In this document: piece by piece, positions 7,414 through 13,876 of the stretch
How the letters are laid out: the number at the start of each line of letters is the position of its first letter
Position numbering within the stretch: position 1 is the stretch's first letter
Assembly (NCBI GenBank): GCA_009668925.1
Contig: SBEK01000098.1
Coordinates: 1-15,109, forward strand
Direction of reading: 5' to 3'
Length of the DNA: 15,109 nucleotides
From: Deltaproteobacteria bacterium
GTDB lineage: Bacteria > Desulfobacterota > Syntrophia > Syntrophales > Smithellaceae
The notes under the pieces: model-generated
Told to the model about the DNA's origin: nothing
The model's database searches: none
Seen by the model: only the letters and a program-made list of their open reading frames with translations
Position numbers and translations under genes: made by a program

Positions 7414-8745
7414 ATGAAGAGATTATGGGTTGTTTTGTTAGCGCTGGGACTGATCACGGTTTTCAGCACAACGGTTTTCGCTCTGGATGTCAAATTCAGC
7501 GGCGAATACTACGCGGCAGGCATGTATCTGGACCGTGCCAGTCTAGTAAAGGACGCAGACCCGCTTAGCGGAACGTCGACGGCTTTCTATTTTCAGAGAT
7601 TAAGGGTCAGAACGGATTTTATTGTGTCGACGGGTTTAACCCTCGTGACCCGATTTGACGCGATGGAGCGGGCCTGGGGCGCAGCGAGAAGCGCACCCGG
7701 AACGACACAGGCCGCCGATTCAGCGGGCACGCGCGCGGAAAATGAAAACATCGCTTTTGACTGGGCTTACCTTGAGTATAAATCACCCATCGGTATTTTC
7801 AGCGCCGGCTATATGAATGACGGTTCTACGGGAACTTTTTTCGGCGACAGTTACAGCCCGAAAGGAAGGATCAAGTACTCCTACACCTTCGCGCCGGTGA
7901 CGATTAATCTGGCTTATACCAAGGAAAAAGAGGCAAGCAGCATGGCCACAGGTGTGACAAATGTGGTTGATGCGGATAATAATAAATATGGTGTGGAAGG
8001 CATTTTCACCTGGAAAACCGGCAGAGCGGGCATGCAGATCAACTATTATAACTTTGCCAATGCACGGACTGCCGCATTACCGTATAAAAGAAAATATCTA
8101 TTGTTCACCCCTTATGTGTTTGCCAAATTCGGTCCGGTGGCCCTGCAGGCGGAATTCAATTACCTGACGGGCGACGATAAGTTTGAAAATAATGGTGTTA
8201 CTCCGGATGTGAAACTGCAAAACTACACCGGTTATGTGGATGCAACGGCTGACTTCGGTATGTTTTATGCCGGCGGCAGCGTGGCCTTTGTATCCGGTGA
8301 TGATCCGGCTACCACGGATAAGAATGAAGGCGGAATCATCAATGGCGGCCGGGATTGGAAACCCTGCCTGATCATGTGGAATTATGACCGTACCAACTGG
8401 GCGGGCGCACTCACCGGCTGGAATGGAACCAATCAGGACACGGCGATGGCCAACGGCTGGTTTGCGCAAGGCAGAGTGGGCGTGCGGCCGGTTGCAGCGC
8501 TGGATATTATGGCATCGGTTTCCTGGGCGCATGCCGACAAAACTCCGTCCGCTACGTGGCAAAGCCGAGACTACGGTTATGAAGTGGATTTGACCGCAAC
8601 ATATAAAATCACCAACAACCTGTCTTATATGCTGGGCGGAGGTTATCTGTTTGCGGGCGACTGGTACAAAGGAATCAATGCCGGCGGCACCAATCAAATT
8701 CAGAACGATTTTATGGTCATCAACAAACTGACCCTCACTTTTTAG
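7414..8745 (+). CDS. Outer-membrane beta-barrel porin
   Basis: The 443-residue product starts with a signal peptide (MKRLWVVLLALGLITVFSTT, then VFA before LD, cleavage near residue 23). The rest is rich in alternating aromatic/polar strands such as FYFQRLRVRTDFIVSTGLTL, IKYSYTFAPVTINLAYTKE and YVDATADFGMFYAGGSVAFV. It ends LTLTF, with the terminal Phe recognised by the BAM machinery. Length and strand count suit a 16-18-strand general or substrate-selective porin. CAGGAGGA precedes the ATG. The Pho-box-like promoter and nearby pit/phoB suggest phosphate or phosphorylated substrates, but no OprP/OprO signature was recognised. A remnant of a similar C-terminus lies on the other strand at 10222-10401. 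Confidence 0.88.
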   Translation: MKRLWVVLLALGLITVFSTTVFALDVKFSGEYYAAGMYLDRASLVKDADPLSGTSTAFYFQRLRVRTDFIVSTGLTLVTRFDAMERAWGAARSAPGTTQAADSAGTRAENENIAFDWAYLEYKSPIGIFSAGYMNDGSTGTFFGDSYSPKGRIKYSYTFAPVTINLAYTKEKEASSMATGVTNVVDADNNKYGVEGIFTWKTGRAGMQINYYNFANARTAALPYKRKYLLFTPYVFAKFGPVALQAEFNYLTGDDKFENNGVTPDVKLQNYTGYVDATADFGMFYAGGSVAFVSGDDPATTDKNEGGIINGGRDWKPCLIMWNYDRTNWAGALTGWNGTNQDTAMANGWFAQGRVGVRPVAALDIMASVSWAHADKTPSATWQSRDYGYEVDLTATYKITNNLSYMLGGGYLFAGDWYKGINAGGTNQIQNDFMVINKLTLTF

Positions 8746-8779
8746 TAAGCTTAAGAGCCCTGCCTTGAATTAAAGGATA

Positions 8780-8818
8780 AGAAGGCCGGATGGACATCAT
8801 TTGTCTACCCGGCCTTCT
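8780..8818 (+). terminator. Strong hairpin after the porin gene
   Basis: AGAAGGCCGG (8780-8789) pairs perfectly with CCGGCCTTCT (8809-8818). After one mismatch the stem continues with TGGACA (8791-8796) against TGTCTA (8802-8807). Only a weak T-containing tail follows, so it may terminate inefficiently or protect the mRNA 3' end. Confidence 0.7.
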
Positions 8819-8920
8819 GTGTGAAAATTGCCAATTCAGCCTCCACGCAGGAATCGAAGAGATTTGCGGAAAGACAAGGCATCGATCACTTATGCTCATC
8901 CTCACGCTGGTTCTATTCAA

Positions 8921-8949
8921 TTGACATAGTGTGGTGAATTTCTTATACT
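8921..8949 (+). promoter_or_regulatory. Near-consensus sigma70 promoter
   Basis: TTGACA (8921-8926), a 17-bp spacer, and TATACT (8944-8949). This is one of the best vegetative promoters in the window and stands 74 bp before the small EF-Tu-domain-like gene. Confidence 0.85.
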
Positions 8950-9023
8950 CCCCATCGAAAAGACTGCTCTTGTTCAATTCTTACAATAAGGGGCACTGCA
9001 GAAAGCAAAAGAGGAGGATTATT

Positions 9024-9284
9024 ATGGCAGAAATAAAAATCGGCGAAGTCGTTAAATTTTTTGCGAAGCCTTCGGTTGCCGCCGTTCACATTACGGAAGG
9101 CGAATTGCAGGTCGGCGACAGCATAAAATTTTCCGGTCACACGACGGAATTTACCGATGTCATTGAGTCTATGGAAGTGGACAATAAGTCCGTCCAGAAA
9201 GCAGTGGCAGGTGATTCCATTGGCCTCAAGGTATCCGATCGTGTGCGCCCCGGCGACGAAGTGTTCAAAATCGTGGCCGACTAA
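9024..9284 (+). CDS. Stand-alone EF-Tu/EF-1A domain 2-like small protein
   Basis: The 86-residue product starts MAEIKIGEVVKFFAKPSVAA at ATG 9024, chosen because GAGGAGG (9011-9017) precedes it; a longer frame from 8931 would overlap the promoter. The segments VAAVHITEGELQVGDSIKF, GDSIGLKVSDRVRPGDEVFK and the intervening strands match the beta-barrel domain 2 of translation GTPases (EF-Tu/SelB/IF-2), without any GTPase domain. Such solitary domains are often annotated as translation elongation factor-like proteins, and their role is not established. It has its own strong promoter and precedes phoB by 90 bp. Confidence 0.82.
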   Translation: MAEIKIGEVVKFFAKPSVAAVHITEGELQVGDSIKFSGHTTEFTDVIESMEVDNKSVQKAVAGDSIGLKVSDRVRPGDEVFKIVAD

Positions 9285-9308
9285 TTTTTGACGAACTTAA
9301 CGGTTATG

Positions 9309-9336
9309 GCAGCAACGGCGTTCAGGCTGTTGCTGC
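9309..9336. repeat. Inverted repeat between the small gene and phoB
   Basis: GCAGCAAC (9309-9316) and GTTGCTGC (9329-9336) form an 8-bp stem with a 12-base loop. No T tract follows, so it is either a weak attenuator, an mRNA-processing hairpin or a protein-binding site before the phoB-like gene. Confidence 0.55.
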
Positions 9337-9374
9337 GAAGGCCTTTGTGAAATGACATGAAATGGATTTAAGGC

Positions 9375-10073
9375 ATGGCAAAAATATTAATCGTGGACGA
9401 TGAAAAGGATATTGCCGATCTGGTTGCCTACAATCTGGAGAAGGAAGGATTCGACACGATCAAGGCTTATGACGGCGGCGATGTTCTCAAAATCGTTAAG
9501 ACGCAGAAGCCAGATCTCATTATTCTGGATCTCATGCTGCCCCGCATGAACGGTCTGGACCTGTGCAAGGCCATTCGCGCCAATCCGGAAACCGCGCATC
9601 TGCCCATTATTATGCTCACGGCAAAGGCCGATGAGGTGGATAAGATAATCGGACTGGAAATCGGCGCGGACGATTACATGACCAAACCCTTCAGTGTTAA
9701 GGAGCTCATGGCCCGGGTGCGGTCTATCTTCCGCCGTATTCAGGAAAGAGACAAGCAGTCGGTGCGGGAGACTTTCGACTTTGAGGGGCTCTCGATCAAT
9801 TACACGGCCTGCTCGGTCCATGTGGCCGGCCGGCCGGTCTCTTTAAGTCCCACGGAACTTAAACTTCTCTTTTTTCTGTCTCGTCATCCCGGCCGGGTTT
9901 ATTCCCGGGATCAGATTCTGGATTACGTCTGGGGCGACGACACGTTCATCACGGATCGCGCCGTCGATGTACATATCCGCAGGCTGCGCAGCCAGATCGA
10001 AAAAGATATGGAAAATCCCCGTTATGTTTTAACCGTCCGGGGATTCGGCTATAAATTTGCAGATGTAACCTGA
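9375..10073 (+). CDS. phoB: PhoB-type response regulator (OmpR family)
   Basis: This is a 232-residue two-domain transcription factor. The receiver domain (1-120) has the acidic pair Asp8/Asp9, phosphoacceptor Asp52 in LIILDLMLPRMNG, switch Thr82 in IIMLTAKAD and Lys104 in DDYMTKPF. The OmpR/PhoB winged-helix domain (about 130-230) has VSLSPTELKLLFFLSRHPG, the recognition region RAVDVHIRRLRSQIEKD and the wing VLTVRGFGYKF. It resembles PhoB more than other OmpR members, and the Pho-box-like sites at 5030-5069 and 7297-7325 support phosphate control. No PhoR-type kinase follows, so its partner must be elsewhere. The name is therefore probable, not certain. Confidence 0.85.
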   Translation: MAKILIVDDEKDIADLVAYNLEKEGFDTIKAYDGGDVLKIVKTQKPDLIILDLMLPRMNGLDLCKAIRANPETAHLPIIMLTAKADEVDKIIGLEIGADDYMTKPFSVKELMARVRSIFRRIQERDKQSVRETFDFEGLSINYTACSVHVAGRPVSLSPTELKLLFFLSRHPGRVYSRDQILDYVWGDDTFITDRAVDVHIRRLRSQIEKDMENPRYVLTVRGFGYKFADVT

Positions 10074-10151
10074 GAGATATTTTGATCATCTATCGACGCC
10101 TTACTCCTGCCCGGGATTTTCATCTTCTCTTGCGATCAGCCGCCCGTAATT

Positions 10152-10182
10152 AAAAAAATCCGGAGGTCATGTTGCCCTCCGG
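10152..10182 (-). terminator. Intrinsic terminator on the minus strand
   Basis: Read on the minus strand, CCGGAGG (10182-10176) and CCTCCGG (10166-10160) form a 7-bp GC-rich stem followed by ATTTTTTTA (10159-10151). It lies 39 bp past the stop of the porin remnant, as if it once ended that gene, and may now stop read-through from the tetR side or toward phoB. Confidence 0.85.
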
Positions 10183-10221
10183 GCTCAGGGAGATTAGCGG
10201 GTTAAACCCAACCTGCGGATT

Positions 10222-10401
10222 TCAGAGTGTTGGTGTCAAGTTATAGATGACCATGAAGGTGTTTTGAATTTCGTTAGCGCCGCCGGTTACCCGCACGCCG
10301 TCAAGGATTTTCAAAAAGACTGTGATGCCGCAAAAATGCTTCAGATGGTCGGAAAGACGGCCGACCCCCAACTCCGTCGGGAAGGCCTTGCCGCCGGGAA
10401 A
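10222..10401 (-). pseudogene. Degraded C-terminus of a second porin
   Basis: On the minus strand 59 codons are open between stops at 10402-10404 and 10222-10224, with no start codon of its own. The end reads VTGGANEIQNTFMVIYNLTP then TL. The intact porin ends AGGTNQIQNDFMVINKLTLT then F, so most residues of the last two strands agree. The upstream part (FPTELGVGRLSDHLKHFCGI) also reads as barrel-like strand/turn sequence. The frame is lost further upstream and the terminal Phe is Leu. This is best seen as the remnant of a paralogous porin, with its terminator still in place. Confidence 0.7.
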
Positions 10402-10530
10402 CTATGATCGGGGTATCCGTGAAGGTTTCTTTTCAAGTCAGTCGCGGGTGATACAGGCGCCTGCCTGATTTCCGGTTTGCGGCTTTACGCTTCTTTTCGC
10501 TGACGGGGGGTGTGCTCCTCTAAACGGAAT

Positions 10531-11235
10531 TCACCCTTTTTTGACCTGGTTTTGTTTCTTTTCCCGGGAAATTTGGGGCGACCTACCGCCGCCGTTTTCC
10601 TTTTTCTTCTTCTCGCGGTTGACGAAGGCGGGGATGAAGACAAACTTCAAGGTCTCTTTCACCAAATCGATATACTTTTCCCGGTCGAGTTTCAGGATCT
10701 GACAGAAAAATTCTTCACCGGAGATAAAGCTGTGAATCCCGTTCATGATGGACATGACTTCCATCATCGCTCGCGGGGGCGTCCGCTTGGCGTCGTCCGT
10801 CAAACCCATGGCGCGGGCGATATCACCCGTGAACTCCGGGAGTTTAAAATCAATGTCAATTTCGTTTCTTGTTTTACTGAAATAACGCAGGAGGATGAGA
10901 TTGGAAACCTCCCGATGTTGAAAGAGGTAATCGGTCATCATGTCGAGGGCGATGTTCAACCGTTCTTCCAGGGAGCGGCCGTGGGCGACTTGTTCCACGG
11001 CAAGAAGCGCTTTTCCCAGGTCGTTGTTCACATCGGTGACGACAGCCTCATAGAGATCCTTCTTGTCGCCCCAGTGGTAATGGAGGGTGGAGATGTCGAT
11101 CCCGACATCATTGGCGATCATCCGTGTGGTGGTTCCGTGATAACCGTATTCGCCAAAAATGCTGCGGCCCGCGGCGAGGATTCTGGCCTTCATGGATTCA
11201 GGGTTTTTCCGGGCTTTTTCGAGGGGCGATCTCAT
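10531..11235 (-). CDS. TetR/AcrR-family transcriptional regulator
   Basis: This 234-residue regulator has a typical TetR helix-turn-helix at about residues 16-65: ILAAGRSIFGEYGYHGTTTR, then MIANDVGIDISTLHYHWGDK and KDLYEAVV. The following all-helical region (about 70-205) would bind a ligand and dimerise. An unusual basic, low-complexity tail (206-234, NREKKKKENGGGRSPQ onward) follows the last helix. The ATG at 11235 has GGAG 7 bases upstream; Met15 is a possible alternative. A perfect 12-bp inverted repeat lies just upstream, suggesting autoregulation. Its fold and the neighbouring CoA-type operon fit a fatty-acid or acyl-CoA-sensing repressor, which is inference. A long open frame on the opposite strand is an antisense shadow. 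Confidence 0.9.
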   Translation of the reverse strand: MRSPLEKARKNPESMKARILAAGRSIFGEYGYHGTTTRMIANDVGIDISTLHYHWGDKKDLYEAVVTDVNNDLGKALLAVEQVAHGRSLEERLNIALDMMTDYLFQHREVSNLILLRYFSKTRNEIDIDFKLPEFTGDIARAMGLTDDAKRTPPRAMMEVMSIMNGIHSFISGEEFFCQILKLDREKYIDLVKETLKFVFIPAFVNREKKKKENGGGRSPQISREKKQNQVKKG

Positions 11236-11251
11236 GGTCGACTCCGTTTAC

Positions 11252-11287
11252 GGGTAGTGATTCAATCGTGCGGTGGAATCACTACCC
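11252..11287. repeat. Perfect 12-bp inverted repeat upstream of tetR
   Basis: GGGTAGTGATTC (11252-11263) and GAATCACTACCC (11276-11287) are exact reverse complements separated by 12 bp. The near arm is 16 bp before the tetR start codon. On the minus strand the repeat overlaps the -10 position of a candidate promoter, so it is a candidate operator for TetR itself. It could also form a hairpin in the tetR leader mRNA. Confidence 0.8.
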
Positions 11288-11307
11288 CCTAAAATGCTGT
11301 TCGTCAA
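11279..11307 (-). promoter_or_regulatory. Candidate tetR promoter
   Basis: On the minus strand TTGACG (11307-11302) is followed after 17 bp by TAGTGA (11284-11279), a poor -10. The -10 position falls inside the inverted repeat. Confidence 0.4.
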
Positions 11308-11469
11308 GTATTTTGTCCATTCTTACGTTTCGCGCTTTGGACTGCCCCCTGCGTTTCAAAAACAGAAGACGAAGGTAAATTTCATTTTGCTTCTCCGGCG
11401 GCAGCGGCCGCGCCGGACCCATACCTCGCCCTCTCCGGCGTCGGCCGGGTTGTTCAGGCGATTTTGGCG

Positions 11470-11802
11470 TCATGCCCCTGAAAAGTTGATCTGTGCGTAG
11501 GGATAGCGTTTATCCAGGAAGGCCCTGATGGACGCTCGTTGCTGCTCTTCCGTAATTGGGGCCACAATACTGACGGGCATTCCCTCGGCGTTTGTTTTGG
11601 TCTTCCAGGAATGGACGTAGCCGGGGATTAAGAGAAACCGGCAACCGGTGCTTCCGCAACACGCGTTATCCACGGTTGCGACGCCCAGGACATAGAGAAG
11701 CTCTGCTGCGCCGTATGCCAGTCGCCCTTCCTCGATGATTTCATAATGGCCGGCTATACAGTGGACCTCTTCCCCGATTCCGCGATGCGTATACTCGTCC
11801 AT
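11470..11802 (-). CDS. Small cysteine-motif protein of unknown function
   Basis: The product has 110 residues starting MDEYTHRGIGEEVHCIAGHY and ending KRYPYAQINFSGA. AAGGAAGGA lies about 9 bases before the ATG (11802). The middle holds a Cys-Cys-Gly-x-x-Gly-Cys cluster (DNACCGSTGCRFLLIPGYVH) plus an upstream Cys and two His (VHCIAGHY), which could bind a metal or cluster. There is no signal peptide or membrane segment, so it is probably cytosolic. It looks like a conserved protein seen in deltaproteobacteria, but I cannot name a family. Its frame, binding site and composition support a real gene. Confidence 0.72.
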   Translation of the reverse strand: MDEYTHRGIGEEVHCIAGHYEIIEEGRLAYGAAELLYVLGVATVDNACCGSTGCRFLLIPGYVHSWKTKTNAEGMPVSIVAPITEEQQRASIRAFLDKRYPYAQINFSGA

Positions 11803-12192
11803 GATCGGCGTCCTTCCTTGCGGCTGTTAACCTTCGATGCCATCCTGTTTTGCAAATCGTGTTTATCCGCCGAATTCATCAGTCAGCTCAGCCGATTCCA
11901 GCTGAATATGATAGTGACTGATCCCATCATATGATCACGTCCCTACGTGAGGTGCCTGGAAACGTCAAGCCCTTTTTTCCACAGGAGAAACGCCGCAGCG
12001 GCGGCTTTCAGGCGTTGCCGGCTAGGGCGTCAATATTTCCGGGAAGCGGCAGCGGTTGATCCGGACGGTGCTCCAATTCGCTAAACGGCCGGATTCACGC
12101 CGCGACGCCGGCGGATGGGGAAGGTTGATGAATCGCACCGGCAGACGCCTCCGGCCATGATTCCAAATTTCGCTTGACAAAGAACGGTTTTA
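11803..12192. other. Gene-free region with palindromes
   Basis: No convincing coding frame is visible. It contains ATCATATGAT (11926-11935, perfect palindrome), TCACGT-CCCT-ACGTGA (11935-11950), and ATCAGTCA/TGACTGAT (11878-11885 and 11915-11922). These cluster within 75 bp upstream of the small cysteine-motif gene and are candidate regulatory sites. The rest, to about 12170, is GC-rich with no clear feature. Confidence 0.6.
11935..11968 (-). promoter_or_regulatory. Candidate promoter with overlapping palindrome
   Basis: On the minus strand TTGACG (11968-11963) and a weak TAGGGA (11945-11940) are 17 bp apart. The -10 position lies within the inverted repeat TCACGT-CCCT-ACGTGA (11935-11950). 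The layout mirrors that upstream of tetR. It would drive the small cysteine-motif gene. Confidence 0.35.
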
Positions 12193-12201
12193 TGTTAATT
12201 T
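12174..12201 (+). promoter_or_regulatory. Promoter candidate for the SDR operon
   Basis: A consensus -35 TTGACA (12174-12179) is followed after 16 bp by TAATTT (12196-12201). The -10 lies inside the left arm of the adjoining inverted repeat, the classical layout for repression. Confidence 0.6.
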
Positions 12202-12246
12202 TCCATCGAATGATGGAATATTAACATGGAATATTAATATGGAATC
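12193..12246. repeat. 13-bp operator-like repeat array
   Basis: TGTTAATTTTCCATC (12193-12207) and GATGGAATATTAACA (12212-12226) are inverted copies (14 of 15 bases) separated by GAAT. The right arm unit ATGGAATATTAAC (12213-12225) is then repeated in tandem as ATGGAATATTAAT (12226-12238) and partly as ATGGAATC (12239-12246). So there is one inverted and about 2.6 direct copies of a 13-bp word overlapping a promoter, consistent with cooperative binding of a dimeric regulator. Confidence 0.85.
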
Positions 12247-12531
12247 TCCTTATTTGAAAATGTGATGGTTCGGATTTTCGAAAAAGGCCGCGGAAAAGCC
12301 TCGTCTTCATCCGCGGCAGCGATTCCGGAATTTGCCGCCGGAGGGGCTGCGTCCCGGGAGCCGGAAAAAGGCCGGCGGGCACACTCTTGCGGGATGCGCG
12401 TCATGGCTGATGGCGTCGCCTTGTCATTCCGGTTACGGATTTATTCCGATTCTTTGTGAACACAGGTCGGTTCAGTGCATCAAGTTGATCAAGGACGCAA
12501 ACGCATATCCATGCAGAAAGGGAGGATGGTT
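12247..12531 (+). other. Long leader before the SDR gene
   Basis: About 285 bp separates the repeat array from the SDR start. A stem GCCGCGGA/TCCGCGGC (12287-12294 and 12310-12317, 15-base loop) is present. A 65-codon frame from 12262 has no ribosome binding site and Ala/Ser/Arg-rich content, so I do not call it a gene. No known riboswitch was recognised. Confidence 0.5.
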
Positions 12532-13806
12532 ATGGGAATAGGTGAGAGCATCCGTTTTGACGGCAAGGTGGCCATTGTGACCGGCGCAGGCGGCGGGTTG
12601 GGGCGCGTTTACGCCCTGGAACTGGGCAAGCGCGGGGCAAAAGTCGTCGTCAATGATTTCGGCGGCGCCCGGGACGGCGCAGGCCCCGGAGCGGCCGGCC
12701 CGGCGGACAAAGTCGTTGATGAAATCAAAGCTCTGGGAGGCGAGGCGGTTGCGAATTACGATAATGTCGCGACGCCGGACGGCGGCGAAAACATCGTCAA
12801 GACCGCCGTTGATGCGTTTGGGAAAACGGACATTCTGATCAACAATGCCGGCATTCTGCGCGATAAGGGTATTCTCAAGATGGAGCCGGAAAACTGGCAG
12901 GCGGTTCTGGATGTTCATCTGAACGGGGCCTTCCATGTGACGCGGCCCGCTTTCAGCGTTATGCGGGACAAGGGATACGGACGAATCGTCATGACGACGT
13001 CCGCCGCGGGGCTTTACGGCAATTTCGGCCAGACCAATTATTCCTCGGCAAAACTCGGACTGGTCGGCTTCATGAACACTCTGAAGCTCGAAGGAATCAA
13101 GTACAACATCAAAGTGAACACGGTGGCGCCCATTGCCGCGTCCCGTCTTACACAGGACATCCTGCCGTCCGATCTGCTGGCCAAATTGAATCCGGCGTAC
13201 GTTGCCCCCATGGTGCTCTATCTGTGTTCGGAGGAATGCGGTGAAACCGGCAGAATTTATAATTGCGGCGCCGGATTCTACAATCGCGCCGCCATGATGA
13301 CCAGTCCCGGTATCGTCGTCGGGGGCGGCAAAAAGATTCCATCCGTCGAAGATGTATCCGCCAACTGGGCGAAAATTATGGATCTCAAGGGGGCCAAAGA
13401 ATACGGACAATTGAACGATCTGGTTCTTCAGGACCTCCTGTCGGCCCTGGAGGGGAAGAAAGAGCCGGCGCCAGGCGGCGGCGGATTCGCCGTGGTGAAA
13501 GACGTTTTTGAAAAAATGCCCGGCGCCTTTCAGGCCGGCGCGGCCGGAGGAGCGGCGGTTGTTTTCCAGTACTGCATCGCCGGCGACGGCGGCGGGGATT
13601 GGTCCGCCGACATCAAAAACGGCGTTTGTACCGTGGCGTCCGGCCTCCATGCCCACCCGACCTGCACACTGACGATCCAGGCGGGGGATTTCCTTGATCT
13701 GATGAACGGCAAGGTCAAAGCCATGAAGGCTTATACCTCGGGAAAGCTGAAAATCGAAGGAGAGATCATGAAATCCCAGCTCTTGGAGAGAATCTTCAAA
13801 TTCTAA
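12532..13806 (+). CDS. SDR dehydrogenase fused to SCP2 sterol-carrier domain
   Basis: The 424-residue product resembles peroxisomal multifunctional enzyme type 2 without its hydratase domain. The N-terminal short-chain dehydrogenase (about 1-260) has TGAGGGLG (17-24), Asp42 (favouring NAD), NNAG (104-107), and the catalytic Ser157, Tyr170 and Lys174 in YSSAK. The likely reaction is oxidation of a 3-hydroxyacyl-CoA or a similar hydroxyl. After a linker, the C-terminal ~100 residues form an SCP2-like lipid-carrier domain, with WSADIKNGVCTV, TCTLTIQAGDFLDLMNGKVK and AYTSGKLKIEGEIM. ATG 12532 is chosen because AAAGGGAGG (12517-12525) is 6 bases upstream; longer frames lack this. It is followed by the HMG-CoA-synthase-like gene 70 bp later, probably in one operon. 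The substrate is not determined. Confidence 0.9.
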   Translation: MGIGESIRFDGKVAIVTGAGGGLGRVYALELGKRGAKVVVNDFGGARDGAGPGAAGPADKVVDEIKALGGEAVANYDNVATPDGGENIVKTAVDAFGKTDILINNAGILRDKGILKMEPENWQAVLDVHLNGAFHVTRPAFSVMRDKGYGRIVMTTSAAGLYGNFGQTNYSSAKLGLVGFMNTLKLEGIKYNIKVNTVAPIAASRLTQDILPSDLLAKLNPAYVAPMVLYLCSEECGETGRIYNCGAGFYNRAAMMTSPGIVVGGGKKIPSVEDVSANWAKIMDLKGAKEYGQLNDLVLQDLLSALEGKKEPAPGGGGFAVVKDVFEKMPGAFQAGAAGGAAVVFQYCIAGDGGGDWSADIKNGVCTVASGLHAHPTCTLTIQAGDFLDLMNGKVKAMKAYTSGKLKIEGEIMKSQLLERIFKF

Positions 13807-13876
13807 AGCGGAGATTTTCTGAAACAGCCGTACAAAAGTGTGAACGCAATGTCTTGTGAACGAAGGAGGTAGAACG

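Larger units (their letters stand above)
10074..10530. other. Gene-poor stretch after phoB
   Basis: No intact gene is seen. The stretch holds a minus-strand intrinsic terminator (10152-10182), a degraded porin C-terminus (10222-10401) and about 130 bp without recognisable coding content before the TetR stop. A kinase gene expected after phoB is missing. Confidence 0.7.

Noticed and set aside
9340..9375. A minus-strand ATGTCAT before phoB as an autoregulatory Pho box
   Set aside because: Only one 7-bp unit matches; no second unit lies at the 11-bp register.
10510..11292. A 260-codon plus-strand frame across the TetR gene
   Set aside because: The minus-strand product has a clear TetR helix-turn-helix; the plus-strand translation has no recognisable motif or ribosome binding site.
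11282..11473. A 63-codon minus-strand frame with an ATGA overlap to the cysteine-motif gene
   Set aside because: The overlap suggests coupling, but the Arg/Pro-rich sequence has no family resemblance and runs into the inverted repeat upstream of tetR.
12262..12459. A 65-codon frame in the SDR leader, possible leader peptide
   Set aside because: No ribosome binding site and no run of regulatory codons; composition is Ala/Ser/Arg-rich like other chance frames.
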